Shown here one piece after another: positions 1 through 5,638 of a DNA stretch of 10,495 nucleotides; within the stretch, counting starts at the first letter, position 1; each line of letters begins with the position of its first letter. The stretch covers positions 1 to 10,495 of the forward strand of contig VBLM01000378.1 in the NCBI GenBank assembly GCA_005879095.1. Reading direction: 5' to 3'. The position numbers were made by a program, and so were the translations under genes. The notes below the pieces were generated by a model. The model had not been told where the DNA came from. It saw only the letters and a program-made list of their open reading frames with translations, and ran no database searches. This DNA is from Deltaproteobacteria bacterium. GTDB taxonomy: Bacteria > Myxococcota > Myxococcia > Myxococcales > 40CM-4-68-19.

Positions 1-462
1 TTCCGCGCCGATCTGCTCGCGCGCCTCTCCGGATTCGTCGCGAAGGTGCCCGCGCTGCGGGAGCGCCGCGAGGACCTCGGCCTGCTGATCTCGTCGATCC
101 TGCGCAAGGTCGGCTGGGAGGCGCCGCTTTCGGTGGAGGCCGCGCGCGCCCTCCTGACCCATGACTGGCCCGGCAACGTGCGCGAGCTGGAAAAAGCGTT
201 GCAGAGCGCGATCGTCCTCTCGCGCGGTGCGGCGATCGAGGTCGATCATCTGCCGGAATCGGTCCGTGCGCCGCCGCCGCGCGCCGCCAGCGCGCCGCCG
301 CTCGCTGCCGAAGACCAGAAGCGCCGGGACGAGCTGACGGCGCTCCTCAAAGAGCACGGCGGAAACGTGACCGCCGTCGCGCGTGCGATGGGCAAGGCAC
401 GCACGCAGGTGCAGCGCTGGATGCGCCGGTACGGTCTCGACCCCCTCTCGTTCAGGCGCTGA
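1..462 (+). CDS. Sigma-54-dependent enhancer-binding transcriptional activator, C-terminal part (5' end outside window)
   Basis: The gene is open from the first base, and 153 residues are visible before the TGA at 460-462. It begins inside the AAA+ domain: FRADLLARL followed by VPALRERREDL matches the segment of sigma-54 activators after the sensor I region. WPGNVREL (about residues 56-63) is the hallmark sensor II motif. A Pro/Ala-rich linker (about 85-101) leads to a Fis-like helix-turn-helix at about 109-146 (GGNVTAVARAMG then TQVQRWMRRYGLDP). In the family, such proteins use ATP hydrolysis to remodel sigma-54 RNA polymerase bound at -24/-12 promoters. This style of C-terminus is one I associate with myxobacterial regulators carrying an N-terminal FHA or response-regulator domain, but that domain is not visible, so the input signal is unknown. 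A GTG at 46 lies within the conserved AAA+ fold and is not a credible start. A sigma-54 promoter lies about 100 bp downstream, which suggests local control. Confidence 0.93.
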   Translation, partial: FRADLLARLSGFVAKVPALRERREDLGLLISSILRKVGWEAPLSVEAARALLTHDWPGNVRELEKALQSAIVLSRGAAIEVDHLPESVRAPPPRAASAPPLAAEDQKRRDELTALLKEHGGNVTAVARAMGKARTQVQRWMRRYGLDPLSFRR

Positions 463-471
463 ACGAACTGG

Positions 472-505
472 GGCGCCGCAGACGTGGCGCCACACCGGTG
501 CCACA
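472..505. promoter_or_regulatory. Candidate upstream activating sequence: three GGYGCCRCA motifs
   Basis: Three related 9-mers lie on the plus strand: GGCGCCGCA at 472-480, GGCGCCACA at 486-494 and GGTGCCACA at 497-505. The last two differ at one base and are spaced 11 bp, about one helical turn. The middle copy sits in the perfect 10-bp palindrome GTGGCGCCAC (484-493). Relative to the predicted sigma-54 start at about 584, the cluster covers about -112 to -79, the usual place for enhancer-binding proteins. Binding by the activator encoded just upstream is inferred. GC-rich sequence produces such motifs by chance fairly often. Confidence 0.4.
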
Positions 506-557
506 TGTTGCACCCGCTCTAAAACAGGCCGGAAAGCGCTCCAGACGCGATCCGCGT

Positions 558-573
558 TGGCACGCCGGCTGCT
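558..573 (+). promoter_or_regulatory. Sigma-54 (-24/-12) promoter
   Basis: The sequence TGGCACG-CCGG-CTGCT matches the sigma-54 consensus TGGCACG-N4-TTGCW at all fixed positions except one (C for the first T of TTGC). GG at 559-560 and GC at 571-572 are separated by exactly 10 bp. With C572 near -12, transcription would start near 584, leaving an 18-nt leader that holds a strong Shine-Dalgarno for the small gene at 602. The position just downstream of a sigma-54 activator gene and in front of two small genes strengthens the call. Confidence 0.8.
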
Positions 574-601
574 CTACCTCCCGCCAGAGAGGAGGTAGCC
601 C

Positions 602-748
602 GTGAAAAACCTGTTCCGTGAGTGGGGCTTTCCCGCCGCCCTGATTCTCGCCTGGGTCGTCACCACTGCGTACTCCATCTCGATCATGTCGGCCGTCACG
701 CGAGTGCCGGCGCCCGCCGGCGCGCACCGCGAAGAGCCCCGCGTCTGA
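602..748 (+). CDS. 48-residue single-pass membrane protein, unknown function
   Basis: A GTG start at 602 is preceded by AGGAGGT (590-596), a near-perfect ribosome-binding site with about 6 nt spacing, and an in-frame stop at 596-598 rules out an earlier start. The protein begins VKNLFREWGF. It has one hydrophobic helix at about residues 11-31 (AALILAWVVTTAYSISIM) and a short polar Pro/Ala/Arg tail ending EEPRV. This could be a small inner-membrane protein or an uncleaved export signal. I do not recognise the family. It is the first gene after the sigma-54 promoter and lies 47 nt before the lipoprotein gene on the same strand, so the two are probably co-transcribed. The excellent translation signals and the membrane-type composition support a real gene despite its size. 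Confidence 0.7.
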   Translation: MKNLFREWGFPAALILAWVVTTAYSISIMSAVTRVPAPAGAHREEPRV

Positions 749-795
749 AACCCGCAGTCCCGCTCTCCCACCCCGAAAGCGAAACGAGGAAAACC

Positions 796-1116
796 GTGAA
801 GAAACTCCTGTTTGCAGTGTTGTTCGCCGCCGCGTGTGGCGGTACCCAGAAGCAGTCGGCCGGCCGCAGCGCGGCGATCGCCGAGTGCACCTACAGCATG
901 CCCGACACCGCCAGCTGGGACGAAGTGCAGCAGGCCGTCGCCGACGCCGAGGACGGCTCGCTCGACGTCTGCGGCGACCAGCTCTCGGCCGAGGCCCGGG
1001 CAAGCGCGAGCGGCTACCACGCGGTGCTCGAGCAGATCGACGCGGACCGCGCGGACGCCGCCTATCTCCTGCGGTTCAAGATCTACAGCGGCCGCATCCA
1101 GCCCAGCACGCCGTGA
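796..1116 (+). CDS. Small predicted lipoprotein, unknown function
   Basis: This is a 106-residue protein starting at GTG 796, with GAGGA about 6 nt upstream. The N-terminus KKLLFAVLFAAAC is a short lipoprotein signal: two lysines, a hydrophobic core, then AAA-C with Cys14 as the expected lipidated residue. The -3 position is Ala rather than the commoner Leu, so the lipobox is slightly atypical. Gly at +2 does not suggest inner-membrane retention. The mature part is about 92 residues, acidic and alanine-rich, and has two further cysteines (Cys31 and Cys59) that could form a disulfide. I do not recognise a domain. Frame-consistent GTG/ATG codons upstream (from about 622) were rejected because they would bury this signal peptide and overlap the 602-748 gene. 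It is the second gene behind the sigma-54 promoter and is followed 13 nt later by a strong hairpin, so the pair looks like a closed transcription unit. Confidence 0.8.
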   Translation: MKKLLFAVLFAAACGGTQKQSAGRSAAIAECTYSMPDTASWDEVQQAVADAEDGSLDVCGDQLSAEARASASGYHAVLEQIDADRADAAYLLRFKIYSGRIQPSTP

Positions 1117-1129
1117 TGTAGCATTCCGA

Positions 1130-1165
1130 GCACTGGGGCGCCTGCTCCTTGCAGGCCCCCAGTGC
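1130..1165 (+). terminator. Strong hairpin after the lipoprotein gene, likely terminator
   Basis: GCACTGGGG (1130-1138) pairs perfectly with CCCCAGTGC (1157-1165). After a single bulged C at 1139, GCCTGC (1140-1145) pairs perfectly with GCAGGC (1151-1156) around the 5-nt loop TCCTT. This gives 15 base pairs beginning 13 nt after a stop codon. No T-tract follows (AGATGTTACG), so it may be a U-less terminator, as reported for GC-rich bacteria, or a 3'-end stabilising structure. Confidence 0.65.
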
Positions 1166-1328
1166 AGATGTTACGCTCACTTGTCTGCTCCGTGCCTGCA
1201 CAGGTGTGCAGACCGCGGAGCCTCACCGGTTTCGCCGAAGGGGCGGCGCGCAGCCGCGCACCTCCGCGGCGGACGCCAGCGAGCGAGGCTGGGTGACCGT
1301 ACCAGGTTCACTCTCCGGTTTCACGTGC

Positions 1329-1347
1329 GAGCGCCGCCTTGGCGCTC
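1329..1347 (+). other. Hairpin in the leader of the RNase E/G gene
   Basis: GAGCGCC (1329-1335) and GGCGCTC (1341-1347) form a perfect 7-bp stem around the loop GCCTT, 45 nt before the RNase start codon. Further upstream, TGCAC (1197-1201) / GTGCA (1206-1210) competes with GTCTGC (1183-1188) / GCAGAC (1208-1213). In E. coli the rne 5' leader is structured and mediates autoregulation by RNase E; a similar role here is inference only. I found no convincing promoter between 1166 and 1392. Confidence 0.35.
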
Positions 1348-1392
1348 CGCCCTCGTGCGCCCACTGCGCGCGAACGGGAAAAGGACCCTTCG

Positions 1393-3720
1393 ATGTCCAA
1401 CATCTTGGTGATCAACGCCTCGGGTCAGGAGACCCGGGTGGCGCTGATCGAGCAGGGAACGATCTCTGAGTACTACCTGGAGCGGAAAAACGAAAAGGGG
1501 ATAGTCGGCAACATCTACAAAGGCAGGGTGGTCCGGGTCCTCCCGGGAATGCAGGCCGCGTTCGTCGACATCGGGCTCGACAAGGCTGCGTTCCTCTACG
1601 TCGGTGACATCGTCTCCGACCCGACGTTCCCCGGGTTCAGCGAAGAGATGGACATCAAGGCCGGCTCGGTCGAGGGCGATTCGCTCGAGGCCGAGGAAGA
1701 TCTGCCCGAGCCTGCCGAGGTCCCGGCCGCGGCCGAAGCTCCGCAGCAGGAGCCGCTCCCCGGCAGCGCCGAAGAGAAGATCGCGGTCGCGCAGGCGCAG
1801 GAAGCCGCGCCCGACGCGCCTCCGCCGCCGGTCGCCGAGATTCCGCCGCCCGCGCCGATCCTCGAGGCCGCGCCGGTTCCCGCGGAAGCAGCCGCGGGTG
1901 TCCAGACCGGCGAACCGGCCGAGGTCGTCGATCTGGCGCCGGAAGAGGCGCTCGAGGACGACGAGGTAGACGACGAGGACGAAGAGCTGGACGAGGCCGA
2001 CGCCGCGCACGCGGCCGCCGAGGAGCAGCTTGCGGCGGAACAGGCGCAATCGGCGCCGGCAGAGGCGCCCGCGACAGCCGAACAGAAATCTGCCGAGGCC
2101 GTGCCGGCGCCCGACGCGGGAGCACGCGGCGTTCCCACCGAACAGCGTCCGGCCGCGCGAGAGGGACGGCGGGGACGGAGGCGCGGCGGGCGCGGCAGAC
2201 GCAGAGGCGCGGAAGGCCCCCGTCCCGCCGGCGAGCAGCAGAAGGGCCCGCAGGAGCGCCGCAGTGAGGGCGGGCGCGGCTTCCCGGGCCAGGAGCGCCG
2301 GGGCGGCAACGGCACCGAGAAGCGCAACGGCGGCAAGCGGGCGCAGATCCAGGACCTCCTGAAGGAAGGCGACGAGGTCCTCGTCCAGGTGGTGAAGGAC
2401 CCGATCGGCAGCAAGGGCGCGCGCATCACCTGCCACATTTCATTACCCGGCCGGCACCTGGTCTTCATGCCGACCGTCGATCACGTCGGCATCTCGCGGC
2501 GGATCGAAAACGAGAAAGAGCGGCGGCGGCTCCGGGAGCTGGTCGACAAGTACCGGCCGCCTGGGACGGGTTTCATCGTCCGCACGGTGGCGGAGAACGA
2601 GCCTTCAGAGAAATTGACCGCCGACATCAAGTTCCTGCTCGGCCTCTGGAACGAGGTGGGCAAGAAGCGCGAGTCGATGAAGGCGCCCGCCTGCGTCCAC
2701 CCGGACCTCGATCTGATTTTGCGCAGCATCCGCGACCTGTTCAGCGACGAGGTGGAAAAGCTCGTCATCGACGATCGCGCCGAGTACGAGCGGGTGATCG
2801 GCTTCGTCGAGCAGGTCGCGCCGGAGCTGAAGAATCAGGTCGAGCTGTACGGCGGCGAGGAGCCGATCTTCGACGAGTACGGCATCGAGCAGGAGCTGAT
2901 CCGCGCGAGCAACCGCAAGGTCTGGCTCAAGTCGGGCGGCTACATCATCATCGACCAGACCGAGGCGCTGGTCGCCATCGACGTGAACTCGGGGCGCTAC
3001 GTCGGCAAGAAGGGCGCCGGCGCGTCGCTCGAAGACACCATCACCAAGATCAACTGCGAGGCGGCGAAGGAGATCGTCTACCAGCTCCGATTGAGAAACA
3101 TCGGCGGCATCATCATCATCGACTTCATCGACATGGACAAAGGCCAGAACCGGGAGAAGGTCTTCAAGACGCTCCAGGACGCGCTGGCCGCCGATCGCGC
3201 GAAGACGAACGTTCTCAAGATCTCCGACATCGGCCTCGTCGAGATGACGCGCAAGCGGGTGCGCGAGAGCATCGGCCGCCTGACGACGGAAGTGTGCTCG
3301 ACCTGCGACGGCCGCGGCCACGTCCGCAGCAAGACGACGATGGCATACGACATCATGCGCGAGGTCCAGCGTGCGGCCGGCAAGCACCGCGAGGACCAGC
3401 TCGTCGTCTCCTGCCACCCGGAAGTCGCCAAGCTCCTGCAGGGACCGGAGCGCGAGGCGATGCGCCTGTTGATGATGAAGCTCAACAAGAGCATCACCGT
3501 GCGGCCGCAGCCGCAGTACCACGTCGAGCAGTACGACCTGCACGCCAAGTGGAGCCGGCCCGAGCTGCAGCAGGCCCGCGGCGGCGGCAGGCGAGACGGG
3601 CGGCGCGACGGGCGCGGGCAAGGCGGTCCGCCGCGTCCACAGGGCGGAAACGGCGGCCAGCAGCAGCAGCCCGAGCCGGCCAAGGAAGCGCCGCCCGCGG
3701 CTGACGCAGCGAAGGAATGA
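1393..3720 (+). CDS. rne: Ribonuclease E/G family endoribonuclease with large S1-domain insertion
   Basis: This 775-residue endonuclease cuts single-stranded RNA in mRNA decay and rRNA/tRNA maturation. The ATG at 1393, with AAGGA about 8 nt upstream, gives the typical N-terminus MSNILVINASGQETRVALIE. The S1 RNA-binding domain starts at about residue 37 (GNIYKGRVVRVLPGMQAAFVDIG). It is interrupted at about 75-313 by a low-complexity insert, acidic to about 242 and then Arg/Gly-rich, and resumes at about 316-360. Arg397-Thr398 (IVRT) match the 5'-monophosphate sensor of E. coli RNase E (Arg169-Thr170). The catalytic metal ligands are Asp530 (IDVNSGRYVGKKG) and Asp577 (IIIIDFIDMD). The Zn-link CxxC is Cys635/Cys638. 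The short Arg/Gly/Gln-rich tail (about 715-775) is not the long degradosome scaffold of E. coli RNase E. RNase E and G cannot be separated with certainty, so the symbol is provisional. The stop overlaps the next gene by 4 nt (ATGA). Confidence 0.95.
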   Translation: MSNILVINASGQETRVALIEQGTISEYYLERKNEKGIVGNIYKGRVVRVLPGMQAAFVDIGLDKAAFLYVGDIVSDPTFPGFSEEMDIKAGSVEGDSLEAEEDLPEPAEVPAAAEAPQQEPLPGSAEEKIAVAQAQEAAPDAPPPPVAEIPPPAPILEAAPVPAEAAAGVQTGEPAEVVDLAPEEALEDDEVDDEDEELDEADAAHAAAEEQLAAEQAQSAPAEAPATAEQKSAEAVPAPDAGARGVPTEQRPAAREGRRGRRRGGRGRRRGAEGPRPAGEQQKGPQERRSEGGRGFPGQERRGGNGTEKRNGGKRAQIQDLLKEGDEVLVQVVKDPIGSKGARITCHISLPGRHLVFMPTVDHVGISRRIENEKERRRLRELVDKYRPPGTGFIVRTVAENEPSEKLTADIKFLLGLWNEVGKKRESMKAPACVHPDLDLILRSIRDLFSDEVEKLVIDDRAEYERVIGFVEQVAPELKNQVELYGGEEPIFDEYGIEQELIRASNRKVWLKSGGYIIIDQTEALVAIDVNSGRYVGKKGAGASLEDTITKINCEAAKEIVYQLRLRNIGGIIIIDFIDMDKGQNREKVFKTLQDALAADRAKTNVLKISDIGLVEMTRKRVRESIGRLTTEVCSTCDGRGHVRSKTTMAYDIMREVQRAAGKHREDQLVVSCHPEVAKLLQGPEREAMRLLMMKLNKSITVRPQPQYHVEQYDLHAKWSRPELQQARGGGRRDGRRDGRGQGGPPRPQGGNGGQQQQPEPAKEAPPAADAAKE

Positions 3721-5090
3721 CGCCGGGTTTCAAAGCCCGGCTCGCCGCCTGGCGCGAGCACGCGTTTTCCTTTCCGGGCGTGCGCCGATTCGTCCGCGCC
3801 GTCCTGCTGGTTGCGCACGGTTTTCGCGGCGAAGCGATCACGCTGCGGGCCTCGGCGCTCACCTACCTGACACTGCTCTCGCTGGTGCCGCTGCTGGCGG
3901 TGGTCTACAGCGTGATCGACCTCTTCAGCGGCGAAGTGCAGATCCACGACCGCGTGCAGAACTACGTCAATTCGCAGCTCGGCATCGGCGCCGGCGCGGC
4001 GGTGGCCGGCGCGCTCACGACCTTCACCTCGAAAGCCACCATCCAGACTCTGGGCGCGATCGGCTTTGCGGCCCTGCTCATCTCGGTCCTCTCGCTCCTC
4101 TGGAACATCGAGAGCGCCTTCAACCACATCTACGGCGTGCGCAAGCCGCGCTCGCCGGTGGCGCGGCTGCTCAAGTACTGGAGCTTCCTCACGCTGGGGC
4201 CGATCTTCCTGGTGCTCTCGATCTACGTCACCTGGGGCATCTCGCGATTGAACGAGGCCCACGGCCATGCGGGCCACAGCGAGGTGATGCATGCGCTGTC
4301 GGTGCTCTCCTCGATCGCCCTCACCTATGCGGGCCTCGCCTTCCTCTACAAGGTGATCCCCAACGCGCGTGTGCGATTGCGCTCGGCCCTGCTGGCGGCG
4401 TTCACGGCGGGCACCGCGTGGGAGCTGGCCAAGTTCCTCTTCGCCTGGGCCTCGGGACGGATGGTGCAGGTGCACAAGATCTACGGGTCGGTGGCGGTGC
4501 TGCCGATCATGCTGACCTGGCTGTACATCTCGTGGAGCATCGCGCTGGTCGGCTGCCGGCTCTGCTACGCGCTCGACGCCAGCCGCAAGCCGGAGCCGCA
4601 CCCGGCCATCCAGGCCGCGGCCGCGCGCGAGACGTTCACGGCCCGGCTGATCATCGCGCTGGTACAGATGCATCGCGAGGGCCGCGGGCCGCTGCAGCCG
4701 AAGGCGCTGGCGCGCGTGCTCGACGCGTCGGTGCGGATGGTGCGCGAGGGGCTGCAGGCGCTGGCGACCGCGGGTCTCGCCATCGAAGCGCGGCAGGGCG
4801 GATGGATCCCGGGTCGCGATCCGTCGCGGATCACGCTCGCGCAGGTGCGGGCCGCGGCGCGGTCGACGCTGCGCTATCCGCAGCAGGAGGCCGATCACGT
4901 CAGCGAAGCCGTCGCGCGCGCTTTCGCGCAGGCGGAGGGCGCTGCCGAATCCGCTCTCGGGGAATCGCTCGATTCGTTCCTCAGGCGAATCGAGGCGACG
5001 CCGGCCCCGATCCAGCCCGTTCAACAGCCGACACCGGAGCCCCTGGCCCGGCCCCTTGGGGTAGGACAAGGTGCGCACAAACCTGCTTGA
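3717..5090 (+). CDS. YihY/UPF0761 family inner-membrane protein with C-terminal winged-helix-like extension
   Basis: This is a 457-residue membrane protein. The start ATG overlaps the stop of the RNase gene (ATGA, 3717-3720), so translation is probably coupled; AAGGA lies directly against the ATG, too close to work well by itself. Family signatures are RASALTYLTLLSLVPLL (about 45-60), SLLWNIESAFNHIYGVRKP (126-144), IPNARVRLRSALLAAFTAG (about 214-232) and YGSVAVLPIMLTWLYISW (256-273). Six membrane helices fit about 46-69, 110-130, 153-174, 193-212, 224-246 and 255-282. Residues about 305-365 look like a winged helix (LQPKALARVLDASVRMVREGLQAL). A charged, then Pro/Gln-rich tail follows. The family was once labelled ribonuclease BN; that activity belongs to an unrelated protein, and the biochemical role of YihY proteins is unsettled. 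Pairing with an RNase gene is therefore not evidence of nuclease function. Confidence 0.92.
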   Translation: MTPGFKARLAAWREHAFSFPGVRRFVRAVLLVAHGFRGEAITLRASALTYLTLLSLVPLLAVVYSVIDLFSGEVQIHDRVQNYVNSQLGIGAGAAVAGALTTFTSKATIQTLGAIGFAALLISVLSLLWNIESAFNHIYGVRKPRSPVARLLKYWSFLTLGPIFLVLSIYVTWGISRLNEAHGHAGHSEVMHALSVLSSIALTYAGLAFLYKVIPNARVRLRSALLAAFTAGTAWELAKFLFAWASGRMVQVHKIYGSVAVLPIMLTWLYISWSIALVGCRLCYALDASRKPEPHPAIQAAAARETFTARLIIALVQMHREGRGPLQPKALARVLDASVRMVREGLQALATAGLAIEARQGGWIPGRDPSRITLAQVRAAARSTLRYPQQEADHVSEAVARAFAQAEGAAESALGESLDSFLRRIEATPAPIQPVQQPTPEPLARPLGVGQGAHKPA

Positions 5091-5109
5091 GTTTCGTTAT
5101 TCTCGGCAC

Positions 5110-5139
5110 TTGCGCGTACCGCGGCACCTCTTGTAACGT
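5110..5139 (+). promoter_or_regulatory. Possible sigma-70 promoter for the IHF/HU gene
   Basis: TTGCGC (5110-5115) and TAACGT (5134-5139) are separated by 18 bp, with partial matches to both consensus boxes. The site lies in the 102-nt gap before the IHF-beta-like gene and would give a leader of about 47 nt. It is one of the few AT-richer spots nearby, but the match is only moderate. Read-through from the RNase/YihY unit is an alternative. Confidence 0.35.
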
Positions 5140-5192
5140 TCGTGCCCGTCGAAGCTTTTTTCGATCGCCGGACCCGCGCGGAGCCAAAAAGC

Positions 5193-5513
5193 ATGCTGAA
5201 GAGTGACCTGATCGCCATCCTGGTGGCCAAGCGCCAGCTGACCCAGAAGCAGGCGGAGCTGACCGTCGAGACGATCTTCGACTCGATGAAGACCGCCCTG
5301 CAAAAGGGAGACAACATCGAGATCCGCGGACTCGGTGCCTTCCACGTCAAGAACTACCAGGGCTACAACGGGCGTAACCCCAAGACGGGAGAAGTGATCC
5401 CGGTCAAGCCCAAGCGTGGAATCCTGTTCCGGACCGGCAAGGAGCTTCGCGACCGCGTCAACCGCACGGCGGGTACGCGGTCGAAGCCCGAGCCGAAGTC
5501 CGAAACGGCCTAA
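5193..5513 (+). CDS. ihfB: IHF beta-like / HU-family DNA-bending protein
   Basis: This 106-residue nucleoid protein bends DNA as a dimer. Start ATG 5193 gives the family N-terminus MLKSDLIAILVAKRQLTQKQ, with GGAG (5180-5183) 9 nt upstream; an in-frame GTG at 5142 adds 17 residues unlike the family. The helical dimerisation body spans about 1-45. NIEIRGLGAFHVKNY (41-55) is the beta-saddle. GRNPKTGEVIPV (60-71) is the DNA-binding arm with Pro63 as the intercalating proline. FRTGKELRDRVN (79-90) resembles the IHF-beta C-terminal helix (E. coli FKPGKELRDRAN) more than HU. A short Lys/Glu/Pro tail extends about 12 residues past the core. IHF often assists sigma-54 promoters by bending DNA between enhancer and promoter, but I see no clear IHF consensus site near 505-558. 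The subunit assignment (IHF-beta or HU) is by pattern only. Confidence 0.88.
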   Translation: MLKSDLIAILVAKRQLTQKQAELTVETIFDSMKTALQKGDNIEIRGLGAFHVKNYQGYNGRNPKTGEVIPVKPKRGILFRTGKELRDRVNRTAGTRSKPEPKSETA

Positions 5514-5546
5514 GTCCGCTCACGGCCGCGTAAAGGCTTCAAGCGC

Positions 5547-5626
5547 ACCGCGGAGCCGCGGAGGGCGCGGAGTTTGTTTTTACAAAAAACCTCCGCGAAC
5601 CTCTGCGTCCTCCGCGCCTCCGCGGT
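5547..5626. repeat. Long GC-rich imperfect palindrome between convergent genes (likely interspersed repeat / bidirectional terminator)
   Basis: The left arm 5547-5572 (begins ACCGCGGAG) is complementary to the right arm 5601-5626 (ends CTCCGCGGT) at 23 of 26 positions. The 28-nt centre holds TTTGT/ACAAA flanking TTTT. The right side is built of degenerate units of 8-10 bases such as CTCCGCGAAC, CTCTGCGTC and CTCCGCGC. It sits 33 nt after the IHF/HU stop and 12 nt before the minus-strand kinase stop, so it could end transcription from both sides. From memory, palindromes of CTCTGCG/CTCCGCG units occur in intergenic regions of many unrelated bacteria; that recollection was not checked here. Confidence 0.75.
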
Positions 5627-5638
5627 AAGATTTTGCTT

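Noticed and set aside
497..511. Second sigma-54-like site, CGGTGCCACATGTTGC
   Set aside because: GG and GC are 11 bp apart instead of 10 and the CAC of the -24 box is not in register; the site at 558-573 is far better.
1321..2436. 371-residue minus-strand open frame opposite the RNase E/G gene
   Set aside because: Shadow of the RNase S1 insert; Leu/Arg-rich with no domain.
3078..5078. 666-residue open frame on the minus strand opposite the RNase and YihY genes
   Set aside because: It lies antisense to two well-recognised proteins, is low-complexity and Arg/His-rich, and matches no family; long antisense frames are expected at this GC content.
3717..5090. Calling the YihY protein ribonuclease BN
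   Set aside because: That name came from an early misassignment; RNase BN/Z is a soluble metallo-beta-lactamase-fold enzyme, and no such motifs occur here.
5547..5626. CRISPR-like repeats in the ihfB-kinase gap
   Set aside because: The units are 8-10 bases, contiguous and inverted, with no regularly spaced unique spacers and no cas genes.
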